Shown one piece after another: positions 34,965-43,839 of a DNA stretch of 64,000 nt. The notes under the pieces were generated by a model that was not told the origin of the DNA, did not search any database, and was given only the letters and a program-made list of their open reading frames with translations. The position numbers and the translations under genes were made by a program. The stretch's first letter is position 1. Each line of letters begins with the position of its first letter. Source of the stretch: Roseiflexus castenholzii DSM 13941 (GTDB lineage Bacteria > Chloroflexota > Chloroflexia > Chloroflexales > Roseiflexaceae); assembly GCF_000017805.1 (NCBI RefSeq), contig NC_009767.1, forward strand, positions 558,001 to 622,000, in the 5' to 3' direction.

Positions 34965-34970
34965 AAAAGG

Positions 34971-36431
34971 ATGTCTGCAACGTTTATGCGCACAATGCTC
35001 AACCAAAAGAGGCGTCACCTGAAGAGCAGCCTGACAGCACGACAACCCCTTCCTGTATTTCGTTCCTTCCTGATAGTCGGCGTGTTGCTCGGCATTGTCG
35101 GATTGAGCCTGGCGGCTGGGTACGTCATCGGCGCCGATCGGAAATTCGTCGCGCTGGCGATCTTCGGTCCGCTGGCGGCGATACCGGTTTTCTTTCTTGT
35201 CAGTCGGCATTTTACCTATGCGATACTGTCTTTGCCCATAGCAGCAATGGCGATCCCGATTGATATACCGACGGGAACGTATACGAAAATACCGATCTCA
35301 CTGGTTATTGCAACAATGCTCTGCGGTATATGGATCACGTCGATGGCGATCCGCAACAATTGGCGACTGGCGCCGTCGCCGATTAACCGTCCAATGATCG
35401 TATTCTGCATTGCCTGTACGATATCGTTGATATGGGGAATTGTATGGCGTGATCCTATACTACGGATGGATATATTTTCGAACTTCATCGTTGTTCAGAT
35501 CGCTTCTCTCGTTACTTATGCAGTTTCTGTCGGGGTTGCGCTGTTGATCGGTAATTTTCTTTGGAATGAGGGTCAAATCAAGTATCTTATCGGTTGCTTT
35601 TTGTTTTTTGGGTCGCTCATGACCATATTTCAAATCTTGAGGATCGATCATAGAATCCTTACAGACCGTGGATTATGGGGATTATGGACGGTTATTCCTG
35701 CTTATGCGCTGCTGATTACGCAACCCGGCTTGCGCTTGCGTTGGAGATTGCTTCTGCTGGCGCTCATTGTCGCTAATCTGTATCAAACGATCCTGATCAA
35801 TCTGCTCTGGAAATCGGGATGGATTCCGACGGTTATTGCTATCTTTGCAGCGACATTGATCCGTTCACGGCGTTGGTTCGTTGTGCTGGCCGTTGCAGTG
35901 ATTGTGTTGGTATACACACAACAAGATTTTTTCAATCAGATGATCGAAACAGAGTTGAACGAAGGCGCCGATGGTCGGATCGGTATGTGGGAGATCAATC
36001 TGCGCGTGGTTGGCGAACATTGGCTGTTCGGCACCGGTCCTGCCGGGTATGCGCCGTACTATATGACCTACTACCCCTACGATGCGCGCTCGACGCACAA
36101 CAACTATCTCGACATCATTGCTCAGTTTGGCGTGGTTGGTTCGATAATCTGGCTCTGGTTCGCGTTTGCCAGCACAAGCGAAGGTTTGCGCCTCTACCGT
36201 GAAGCGCCGCCTGGATTCCTCAAAACCGCAGCATTGACCACGGTCAGCGGTTGGATCGGCGCGCAGGCATCGATGTTCTTTGGTGACTGGATTCTGCCGT
36301 TTGCCTACAACCAGACGATTAACGGCTTCAAATACACGGTTTATAGCTGGTTTTTCGTCGGTCTCCTGATCAGCCTCCGGCAGATCATTGAGCGGCGCAA
36401 AGCGACCCAAACGGTGAGCAATAGCGTATGA
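34971..36431 (+). CDS. O-antigen ligase/polymerase-like membrane protein
   Basis: 486 residues, about 12 membrane segments. The large loop near residues 345-390 has the Wzy_C/WaaL signature GTGPAGYAP then DARSTHNNYLDIIAQFGVVG, with the conserved histidine. It would polymerise or ligate lipid-linked repeat units outside the membrane. The first part has lower GC than its neighbours (AT-rich codons from about 35450 to 35650), suggesting a different history. The start ATG at 34971 is close to AAAAAGG; ATGs at 34986 and 34995 are also possible. It overlaps the next gene by ATGA. Confidence 0.82.
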   Translation: MSATFMRTMLNQKRRHLKSSLTARQPLPVFRSFLIVGVLLGIVGLSLAAGYVIGADRKFVALAIFGPLAAIPVFFLVSRHFTYAILSLPIAAMAIPIDIPTGTYTKIPISLVIATMLCGIWITSMAIRNNWRLAPSPINRPMIVFCIACTISLIWGIVWRDPILRMDIFSNFIVVQIASLVTYAVSVGVALLIGNFLWNEGQIKYLIGCFLFFGSLMTIFQILRIDHRILTDRGLWGLWTVIPAYALLITQPGLRLRWRLLLLALIVANLYQTILINLLWKSGWIPTVIAIFAATLIRSRRWFVVLAVAVIVLVYTQQDFFNQMIETELNEGADGRIGMWEINLRVVGEHWLFGTGPAGYAPYYMTYYPYDARSTHNNYLDIIAQFGVVGSIIWLWFAFASTSEGLRLYREAPPGFLKTAALTTVSGWIGAQASMFFGDWILPFAYNQTINGFKYTVYSWFFVGLLISLRQIIERRKATQTVSNSV

Positions 36432-38032
36432 AACGTCTGACGATACTGATTGCCGGTCTTCTGGTAGTCATCAGTCTGGCGCTGTCGCACTCCCCGGCAG
36501 CGGCGCAGCGCAGCCGCTGGACGACGCCCTTTGAGGTGTCGCCGCCGGTCACGGAAGCGACGTCAGCGCAGGCAGCGCCAACTCCGCCTCCTGCCGGACA
36601 GAAGGCGGTGCGCTATGGCTCATCGTGGTTTCCAAGCCTTGCCATCGGTCCAACGGGGAGCGTTCATATTGTATGGTATGGTGGCATTGTCACCACTGCC
36701 GGCAATGAGGGGTCTATCGATCTCCTCATGTACCGCGAGTTGCGTGACGGCGTCTGGTCGCCGTTCAATGATGTCGTGCAGACTGCAACAGGCGGATATA
36801 CCGTTCGCAACAGTATTGTTATGAGTCGTGACGGGAAATTGCACGTCTTGCTGCGCATGGGCACGACGATCCGGCATGTCAGCGTTCCATGGGATCGGGC
36901 GTGGACCGCAGCGGCCTGGAGCGAACCGCGAACGGTTGGCAGGAGCGGTTATTACGTGGCGCTAGGAGTGGACAGTCAGGCGCGATTGCATGCCTTCTGG
37001 TCGCAAGGAGTCCCGGACGAACCGGGTAAGCCGCGTCCCGAATGTCCGAACTGCGCTAATCTGTTCTATCGCTATTCCGATACTGGTGGCGAAAGCTGGT
37101 CGGAACCTGTGAACCTGTCGAATTCGCCCTATGGCGATAACCGACCACAAGTGAAAGTGGATAGTCGTGACCGGGTGCATGTCATATGGGATCAGGGGAA
37201 AGACTGGTATGCCGGTCTGGGCAAACCAAAGCAGGGGGTGTACCGTCGCTCGGATGATCGCGGCAACACCTGGCGACCGCCGGTTTATTTCACCGTTCCT
37301 GACGATGCGATCCAACAGACCACTCTCGGCATTGCGGCGGGCGATAACCCGATCGTCGTCTATCGCACGCTCAAGGGAACGCTCTACTACCAGTACTCGC
37401 GTGATGGCGGCGATAGCTGGAGTCTGCCAGACGTGCTGCCCGGCGTTGTTGCGCGAGATACCCGCGGGAATGATCTCGACCAGTACTCCATGGCTACCGA
37501 TAGTGAAGGGAATGTCCATCTCCTGATGGTTGGCTACCCGACGACAATATCCAGCATCGCTCCTGGCGCCGCGCCGTCGATGGTGTTGCACCTGGTGTGG
37601 AATGGCTCGCGCTGGAGTTCGCCCGAAATCGTGTCGGCAAACGAGTTCTATCCCGAATGGCCCGTTATTGCCGTGTCGAACGGCAATAAACTCCACGCCG
37701 TCTGGTATACACGCCGGGGAGACGGCATAGCAGCAGACGAGCGCGACCGCTATCGTATCTGGTATAGTTCGCGCCAGCTGGATCTTCCGGAAACTGCACC
37801 GCTGCCACTGTTTACGCCGGTTCCGACGGCGGTGCCAACCGCTGTGCCTACTGCAACTCCAATTCCTCCCACGTCCACTCCCCTTCCAACCGATGTTGCG
37901 ACCGCGCCACCGATCAGCGGTCCTCCCCGCTGGGAGACGACGGCGCTGCCGGTGCTGGCGCTGGCACTGCTGCCGCCTATCGGGGTCATTGCCGGTGTTT
38001 ATGCCTTGCGTCGATGGGGGAAACGCCGATAG
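36428..38032 (+). CDS. Secreted sialidase-like (BNR) propeller with C-terminal membrane anchor
   Basis: 534 residues. Signal peptide MKRLTILIAGLLVVISLALS ends near APAAA-Q. The body repeats Asp-box-like units (SRDGKLHVLLRM, YSDTGGESWSEPV, RSDDRGNTWRPPV, YSRDGGDSWSLPD), the mark of a six-bladed sialidase-type propeller. A Pro/Thr linker and a C-terminal hydrophobic helix ending RRWGKRR anchor it. Catalytic sialidase residues were not assigned, so it may only bind sugar. It overlaps the polymerase-like gene by 4 nt, so the two are coupled. Confidence 0.75.
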   Translation: MKRLTILIAGLLVVISLALSHSPAAAQRSRWTTPFEVSPPVTEATSAQAAPTPPPAGQKAVRYGSSWFPSLAIGPTGSVHIVWYGGIVTTAGNEGSIDLLMYRELRDGVWSPFNDVVQTATGGYTVRNSIVMSRDGKLHVLLRMGTTIRHVSVPWDRAWTAAAWSEPRTVGRSGYYVALGVDSQARLHAFWSQGVPDEPGKPRPECPNCANLFYRYSDTGGESWSEPVNLSNSPYGDNRPQVKVDSRDRVHVIWDQGKDWYAGLGKPKQGVYRRSDDRGNTWRPPVYFTVPDDAIQQTTLGIAAGDNPIVVYRTLKGTLYYQYSRDGGDSWSLPDVLPGVVARDTRGNDLDQYSMATDSEGNVHLLMVGYPTTISSIAPGAAPSMVLHLVWNGSRWSSPEIVSANEFYPEWPVIAVSNGNKLHAVWYTRRGDGIAADERDRYRIWYSSRQLDLPETAPLPLFTPVPTAVPTAVPTATPIPPTSTPLPTDVATAPPISGPPRWETTALPVLALALLPPIGVIAGVYALRRWGKRR

Positions 38033-38329
38033 TCTCACCTGGATGACGGTCCCACAGCACGAGTCGCGCCGTCTGCTGTTTTCCGGCCGATGGTCTGATT
38101 GCTGATGGCAGCGCTGCCTCCGAGTTATTGTGACAATAAAGGCAGAAACACCCTCGACCGCACTGCGACGGCGTTCCCCAGGTGACAATCGACGTAGGAC
38201 GGGCTTCCGCAATGAAATCCCCCGCCTCTGATGCGTGCAGGTCCTTGCTGGTATGCATTGGCTCTGCCGTCGTGGAGAGTGCGATGTGTCGCAGTGTTCC
38301 GGCAGCGTATGCCTCAGCGACGCATCTCA

Positions 38330-38476
38330 TACCAATGACGCTTGAAGATGCCGCATGCTTGTCATTCCGAGCGCAGCGACTTGTCATTCCGAGCGCAGCG
38401 AGGAATCTGAGCGGGTCGCGCAAGACCCCTCGCGCTGCTCAGGGTGACCATGCCGGATGTTTACAGGGAATTGGTA
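38330..38476 (+). repeat. MITE-like element, copy E6
   Basis: Begins TACCAATGACG and ends GGAATTGGTA; two internal units. First of four copies alternating with heptamer arrays. Left flank TCA. The 38033-38329 stretch before it has no gene recognised. Confidence 0.85.
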
Positions 38477-38801
38477 TGAGAGGCGAGAGGCGAGAGGCGA
38501 GAGGCGAGAGGTGAGAGGCGAGAGGCGAGAGGTGAGAGGCGAGAGGCGAGAGGCGAGAGGCGAGAGGCGAGAGGCGAGAGGTGAGAGGCGAGAGGCGAGA
38601 GGCGAGAGGCGAGAGGCGAGAGGCGAGAGGTGAGAGGCGAGAGGCGAGAGGTGAGAGGCGAGAGGTGAGAGGTGAGAGGCGAGAGGCGAGAGGTGAGAGG
38701 CGAGAGGCGAGAGGCGAGAGGCGAGAGGCGAGAGGCGAGAGGCGAGAGGCGAGAGGCGAGAGGTGAGAGGCGAGAGGCGAGAGGCGAGAGGCGAGAGGTG
38801 A
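38477..38801. repeat. Heptamer array 1, GAGAGGY
   Basis: About 46 tandem copies of the 7-bp unit GAGAGGC or GAGAGGT in 325 bp, joined without a gap to elements E6 and E7. Confidence 0.95.
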
Positions 38802-38993
38802 TACCAATGACGCTTGAAGATGCCGCATGCTGGTCATTCCGAGCGCAGCGACTGGTCATTCCGAGCGCAGCGACTTGTCATTCCGAGCCCTTCGCTTCGC
38901 TCAGGGTAAACGCAGCGAGGAATCTGAGCGGGTCGCGCACGACCCCTCGCGCTGCTCAGGGTGACCATGCCGGATGGTCATCGGTCATTGGTA
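38802..38993 (+). repeat. MITE-like element, copy E7
   Basis: Begins TACCAATGACG and ends GTCATTGGTA. Three internal units, the last extended by the CCCTTCGCTTCGCTCAGG variant also seen in E4 and E10. Confidence 0.85.
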
Positions 38994-39073
38994 TGAGAGG
39001 CGAGAGGCGAGAGGTGAGAGGCGAGAGGCGAGAGGTGAGAGGCGAGAGGCGAGAGGCGAGAGGCGAGAGGTGA
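38994..39073. repeat. Heptamer array 2, GAGAGGY
   Basis: About 11 copies of GAGAGGC or GAGAGGT, joined directly to elements E7 and E8. Confidence 0.95.
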
Positions 39074-39330
39074 TACCAATGACGCTTGAAGATGCCGCAT
39101 GCTGGTCATTCCGAGCGCAGCGACGGGTCATTCCGAGCGCAGCGACGGGTCATTCCGAGCGCAGCGACGGGTCATTCCGAGCGCAGCGACGGGTCATTCC
39201 GAGCGCAGCGACTTGTCATTCCGAGCGCAGCGACTGGTCATTCCGAGCGCAGCGAGGAATCTCAGCGGGTCGCGCACGACCCCTCGCTTTGCTCGGGGTG
39301 ACCATGCCGGATGTTTACAGGGAATTGGTA
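39074..39330 (+). repeat. MITE-like element, copy E8
   Basis: 257 bp with about eight internal 22-bp units (core CATTCCGAGCGCAGCGAC). Ends GAATTGGTA. Confidence 0.85.
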
Positions 39331-39592
39331 TGAGAGGCGAGAGGCGAGAGGCGAGAGGCGAGAGGTGAGAGGCGAGAGGCGAGAGGTGAGAGGCGAGAGG
39401 CGAGAGGCGAGAGGCGAGAGGCGAGAGGCGAGAGGTGAGAGGCGAGAGGCGAGAGGCGAGAGGTGAGAGGCGAGAGGCGAGAGGTGAGAGGCGAGAGGCG
39501 AGAGGTGAGAGGCGAGAGGCGAGAGGCGAGAGGCGAGAGGCGAGAGGTGAGAGGCGAGAGGCGAGAGGCGAGAGGCGAGAGGCGAGAGGTGA
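39331..39592. repeat. Heptamer array 3, GAGAGGY
   Basis: About 37 copies of GAGAGGC or GAGAGGT, joined directly to elements E8 and E9. Confidence 0.95.
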
Positions 39593-39827
39593 TACCAATG
39601 ACGCTTGAAGATGCCGCATGCTTGTCATTCCGAGCGCAGCGACGGGTCATTCCGAGCGCAGCGACTGGTCATTCCGAGCGCAGCGACGGGTCATTCCGAG
39701 CGCAGCGACGGGTCATTCCGAGCGCAGCGACGGGTCATTCCGAGCGCAGCGAGGAATCTGAGCGGGTCGCGCACGACCCCTCGCGCTGATCGGGGTGACC
39801 ATGCCGGATGTTCACCGGTCATTGGTA
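39593..39827 (+). repeat. MITE-like element, copy E9
   Basis: Begins TACCAATGACG and ends GTCATTGGTA; about six internal units. Right flank TTA. It ends the E6-E9 compound block. Confidence 0.85.
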
Positions 39828-40246
39828 TTAGGGGTCATGCGGTCGCCGGATTGACTCCAGTACGTGATGATCGGTCGGGCGCTGATGATCGTCTTCCCCG
39901 GCGGAATCTGGTTGAAACCAAAGCGCAGGTGCGCGCGCGAAGCAGGGCAAATCGGCGATTCCAGATCGGCTGGCGACCCTGAGACGGCTATCTTCGCACG
40001 CATGATCGGCGAGTTCGCACCGGGTTTGATCGGCGAGTCGGGATTGCCCTCGTGCCTGCCGTTGCAATTGCCGTCGGCGCCGACGCTGGCATCAATGACA
40101 GTACTGCCAGGCAATCTGCGGCGAATAGCGGGAACAGGGTCAGTTGACTGCACCTGTCGTAGCCAGCGTCCGGCGTCGGATATGCAGTGTGAGAAAGAGT
40201 AGAGCCATGCACATGCAGCGTAAGTTACAGAATTATCACCCGCCAT
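39828..40246 (-). pseudogene. Possible fragment of a DNRLRE-type secreted protein
   Basis: The minus-strand frame reads toward element E9 and contains LRFGFNQIPPGKTIISARPI. This resembles the LRFDLSSIPxGATITSA core of DNRLRE domains, which occur in secreted surface proteins. The frame has no credible start and is cut at the element. The resemblance covers only about 40 residues. No gene is otherwise seen between 39828 and 40258. Confidence 0.3.
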
Positions 40247-40258
40247 CCGCCGCGATAC

Positions 40259-40289
40259 AGAGCGCCGTCATCCCGGCGTGCTACGCTCT
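40259..40289 (+). promoter_or_regulatory. Putative promoter of the first GT-C-like gene
   Basis: 31-nt block matching 28355-28385 in 26 positions (AGAGCGCCGTCA…GCGTGCTA…TCT). The extended -10 would be TGCTACGCT. The block ends 57 nt before the start codon, against 58 nt at the other locus. Confidence 0.45.
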
Positions 40290-40345
40290 ATCCGCTGGAA
40301 CATGCACAAACCCAACGATCAACACACAGGAGAGAATAGACTCCT

Positions 40346-42010
40346 ATGGCAGTCACCACATCAGCGGCATCGACGGATGTTGCAACACGAACGACACGCT
40401 CGCGCGAGCGCGTGTTTCTTGTCCTGGTATGGGCGCTGGCGCTAACAATCAGTTCGTTGCCTGTTCTCGCAGGGTATCTGTTTGCAACGCCGGAGCGTCA
40501 GTTTGTCGGGATTGTGTACAATATGCCGGATCACGCGCAGTACTTCGCCTGGATGCGCGACCTGGCGCGCCAGCCGCTGGCGCCGAACCGGTTGACGCCT
40601 GAGCCGAATGCCCCGGCGTTTTTCAATCTGCTCTGGTGGGTCGTCGGGCGTGTCGGGGCGTTGACCGGACTCGAATACGCTGCACTCTGGTCGGGGTTGC
40701 GACTCGTGGCGGCAGCAGCAGTGCTGGCGGCGGGATATGCCTTTGTGAACCTGGCGCTTGCCGATGGTCAGCAACGTCGGCTGGCGTACCTGATCTTCAT
40801 CTTTGGCAGCGGTCTCGGGTTTATCTGGGTGATTGTCAAGTATGCCTACCGCCTGCCTGAAGCGCCGTTTCCGTTCAACATCTACACTGCTGAAACCAAC
40901 ACCTTCTGGATCCTAACGGCGTTTCCGCACTTCGGCATGGCGCTGGCGTTGATTGTGGCGATGATGGCGCTCCTGCTTCAGGCGTTGCGCACAGGACGCT
41001 ACCGCTATGCCGTGGCGTGTGGCATTCTGGGAGCGATTCTGGGGTTGCAGCATGCCTACGACCTGATCACCATCTACACTGTGATGGGAGCGTTTGGTCT
41101 GCTCATCTGGCGGCGCGACCGGCGTTTCCCTGGGTTTTTGTTCCGTTGCGGGTTGATTATTTTCGCGCTCTCTGCGCCGGCTGCGGCGTATCTGTCGGCG
41201 CTGGTGCTCCTCGACACCACGTGGGGCAAAAAATTGAGCCAGTTCGACAATGCTGGCGCGTGGACGCCGCCGCCGTGGGAGTTGCCGATCCTGCTGGGTG
41301 TTCCTTTCCTGCTTGCGCTGCTCCACTTTCGCCCTCGCGCTTTGCAGAGCCGGAGTGATGCGGAAGTGCTCGTTGCAGTCTGGTTTGTGCTCCACTTTGT
41401 GCTGGCGTATCTGCCGGTCAAGTTTCAGATACATCTGCTGCTCGGCTGGCAGATGCCGATTGCCGTCCTGGCGGCGGCGGCAATCGCCACGCGCATTGTT
41501 CCCTGGTTTCAGCAGCGCCATAGCGCATTGTTGAAACCGGCGCTCGCTTTTCTCGTTGCGCTCATGGTGGCGACCAATGGTTACCTGGTTGCCTGGCGGT
41601 TTGTTGATTTCCGCCGTCTCGAAGCGCCCTACTACCTGACGCGCGGCGCGGCGGAGTCGCTGGCGTGGCTCGAAGCCCATGCCACTTCCAGCGATGTCGT
41701 GCTGGCAGACCTTGAGTATGGCCAGCATGTGCCGGTGCGCTCCGATGCTCGCGCGTTTCTGGCGCACTGGGCGGGCACACTCGATTTCTTCGACAAAAAG
41801 GTGATGGTGCGCGAAGTTTTTGACCCCGCCACCTCAGATATGCGCCGCCGGGAGATCCTGTCGGCGTATGGGGTGACCTATATCGTTGCTCGTGGGCGGG
41901 ATCAGGCAGCGGCGCTCGATCCGGCGGTTGGACGCTATTTGACTGTGGTGTTCTCCGAAGGTGATACGACGATGTATCGAGTAACACCGGTGCATCTGCC
42001 GAATGGGTAG
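40346..42010 (+). CDS. GT-C-like multi-span membrane glycosyltransferase
   Basis: 554 residues, about 11 membrane segments in the first 420 and a soluble C-terminal domain. The first extracellular loop has the acidic motif NMPDHAQYFAWMRDL, comparable with the DD/DxH catalytic loop of GT-C enzymes that use polyprenyl-phosphate sugars. The start ATG follows ACACAGGAGAG. The GT2 gene at 11442 could make its lipid-linked donor. The next gene starts 6 bp after the stop. Confidence 0.7.
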   Translation: MAVTTSAASTDVATRTTRSRERVFLVLVWALALTISSLPVLAGYLFATPERQFVGIVYNMPDHAQYFAWMRDLARQPLAPNRLTPEPNAPAFFNLLWWVVGRVGALTGLEYAALWSGLRLVAAAAVLAAGYAFVNLALADGQQRRLAYLIFIFGSGLGFIWVIVKYAYRLPEAPFPFNIYTAETNTFWILTAFPHFGMALALIVAMMALLLQALRTGRYRYAVACGILGAILGLQHAYDLITIYTVMGAFGLLIWRRDRRFPGFLFRCGLIIFALSAPAAAYLSALVLLDTTWGKKLSQFDNAGAWTPPPWELPILLGVPFLLALLHFRPRALQSRSDAEVLVAVWFVLHFVLAYLPVKFQIHLLLGWQMPIAVLAAAAIATRIVPWFQQRHSALLKPALAFLVALMVATNGYLVAWRFVDFRRLEAPYYLTRGAAESLAWLEAHATSSDVVLADLEYGQHVPVRSDARAFLAHWAGTLDFFDKKVMVREVFDPATSDMRRREILSAYGVTYIVARGRDQAAALDPAVGRYLTVVFSEGDTTMYRVTPVHLPNG

Positions 42011-42016
42011 GATACT

Positions 42017-43567
42017 ATGAGTCTCGTCTCTCGCTTCCGGGTTGAAATCCTGCTCTTCCTCCTTCTGCTGGCGTGCTACGCTTACTTTCCGCCGCGCTGG
42101 GCGGACTGGAATCAGAACTCGCGGCTGAACCTGACACTGGCGATTGTTGATGATGGTTCCTTCCAGATCGACCGGTTCGTCGCCAATACCGGCGATTATG
42201 CGAAGTACAACGGGCACTACTACAGCGACAAAGCGCCGGGTACGTCATTCCTCGCTGTTCCGGTGTACGCCGCCGTTCGCCCGTTGCTCCAGACGGCGCC
42301 GGTACAGCGGATGATCGAGCGCGTTGGTTCGTCGGCGGCGTTTGGCGAGACGCTGCGACCCGATGGAAGCGGCCTGGCGATGGAGAAGGTTTACTTCGCG
42401 CTGGTGTTAATGATCGTGTCGTTCGTGACGGTAGCCGTTCCATCGGCGCTGCTTGGCGTTCTGTTGTATCGTTTTCTCGAACTGTTCGACCTGGGGGCGA
42501 GTTGGCGCGTTGCGCTCGCGCTGATCTATGGGCTGGCGACGCCTGCCTTTCCCTACTCAAATGCGTTCGTAGGGCATCAGCAGGTGGCGGCGATGCTTTT
42601 CGTCTCTTTCTGGATGGCGTTCCTCATCGGGCAACGACGCCTGGCGCCGCACTGGTCGCTGCTCATCGGTGTGTTGCTGGGATGGACACTGATCACCGAG
42701 TATCCGGCGGCGCTGATTGTGGCGGGTGTCGGATTGTATCTGCTCGTCGTTCTGCCCGACCGTCGCTGGATTGTGGGTGCGGCGCTGGCGGGTGTGCCGC
42801 CGCTAGCGTTGATGATGGCGTACAACGACGCAATCTTTGGCACAGTGATGCCGGTCGGTTACAAGTACTCGGAGTTGTGGCAGGCTGAGCATCAATCCGG
42901 TTTTATGAGCCTTGCAGGACCGAACCGCGAGGCGCTGTGGGGCATCACCTTTGGCGTACACCGCGGTCTCTTCCTCCTGGCGCCGGTGTTACTGATCGGT
43001 CTGGTGGGGTTCGTCGCCTGGTGGCGCAGTGGAACGCACCGCCGCGAACTGGCGGTTTGCGTCTGGGCAGTCGTCAGTTTCCTGCTGTTCAACGGGTCGT
43101 CCGTCATGTGGAGCGGTGGTTTTGGCGTCGGACCACGCTACCTTGTGCCGATGTTGCCGTTTCTGGCATTCGGCATCGGCGCCTTCGTTGCGACGTGGGG
43201 TGCGCAATGGCGGGTGCGCGCAGTGTTGGGCGTCACAGGCGTCTGGTCGTTCCTGAATGTGTGGGCGCAGACGATTGGCGGGCAGAGTTTTCCGCAGTAT
43301 CAGCCTAACCCATTACTGGACTATTCGCTGCCGGAACTGGTTGCGGGCAATGTGGCGCGCAACCTGGGCATGGCGCTGGACCTCGGCGGTTGGGCGAGTC
43401 TGCTGCCGCTGGCGCTGGTGGTGCTGCCGGGGTTGGTCATGCTCTTCCGGTCGGTAGAAGAAAAACGATCATTGCAGGTAGAAGGGCGTTGGATTGAGAA
43501 CCGAGAACTGAGAACTGAGAACCGAGAACTGAGAACTGAGAACCGAGAACTGAGAACCGAGAATTGA
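42017..43567 (+). CDS. GT-C-like membrane protein with repeat-derived C terminus
   Basis: 516 residues, about 10-12 membrane segments. The early loop QNSRLNLTLAIVDDGSFQID and GHYYSDKAPGTSFLAVPVYA is typical of a family of bacterial membrane glycosyltransferase-like proteins. After the last membrane segment the final 20-odd residues are NRELRTE repeated three times. That tail is read from the heptamer array that begins at 43496, so the native stop has been lost or replaced. The fold is inferred; the reaction is unknown. Confidence 0.7.
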   Translation: MSLVSRFRVEILLFLLLLACYAYFPPRWADWNQNSRLNLTLAIVDDGSFQIDRFVANTGDYAKYNGHYYSDKAPGTSFLAVPVYAAVRPLLQTAPVQRMIERVGSSAAFGETLRPDGSGLAMEKVYFALVLMIVSFVTVAVPSALLGVLLYRFLELFDLGASWRVALALIYGLATPAFPYSNAFVGHQQVAAMLFVSFWMAFLIGQRRLAPHWSLLIGVLLGWTLITEYPAALIVAGVGLYLLVVLPDRRWIVGAALAGVPPLALMMAYNDAIFGTVMPVGYKYSELWQAEHQSGFMSLAGPNREALWGITFGVHRGLFLLAPVLLIGLVGFVAWWRSGTHRRELAVCVWAVVSFLLFNGSSVMWSGGFGVGPRYLVPMLPFLAFGIGAFVATWGAQWRVRAVLGVTGVWSFLNVWAQTIGGQSFPQYQPNPLLDYSLPELVAGNVARNLGMALDLGGWASLLPLALVVLPGLVMLFRSVEEKRSLQVEGRWIENRELRTENRELRTENRELRTEN

Positions 43568-43637
43568 GAATTGAGAACTGAGAATTGAGAATTGAGAACT
43601 GAGAATTGAGAACTGAGAATTGAGAACTGAGAACTGA
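43496..43637. repeat. Heptamer array GAGAAYY spanning a stop codon
   Basis: About 20 tandem 7-bp units GAGAACC, GAGAACT or GAGAATT. The first ten encode the NRELRTE tail of the preceding protein; its TGA stop arises within the array. The rest of the gap to 43839 holds a GGGGCGCCC palindrome pair near 43777-43812 and no gene. Confidence 0.95.
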
Positions 43638-43839
43638 AGGTCAGGGGTTGGGGTGGAGGTGCAGGGTCAGGTGTTCCGTCACTATCACGCGACATAAGAT
43701 CCAACCGGCGAAGGAAGAGTCATACGCAGCATTCGGCGCCGGAACGTTCCTCTGCTGGCGTTCGTAGAAGGCGCGGTAGGGGCGCCCTGGCGAGGTCGCG
43801 CAGGGGCGCCCGTGGCCAGTACACAGGAGAGTTTCATCC

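Noticed and set aside
38439..39650. Long frames of RGERREA or ASRLSPL repeats
   Set aside because: GAGAGGY heptamer arrays read in one frame each; low complexity and no start region.
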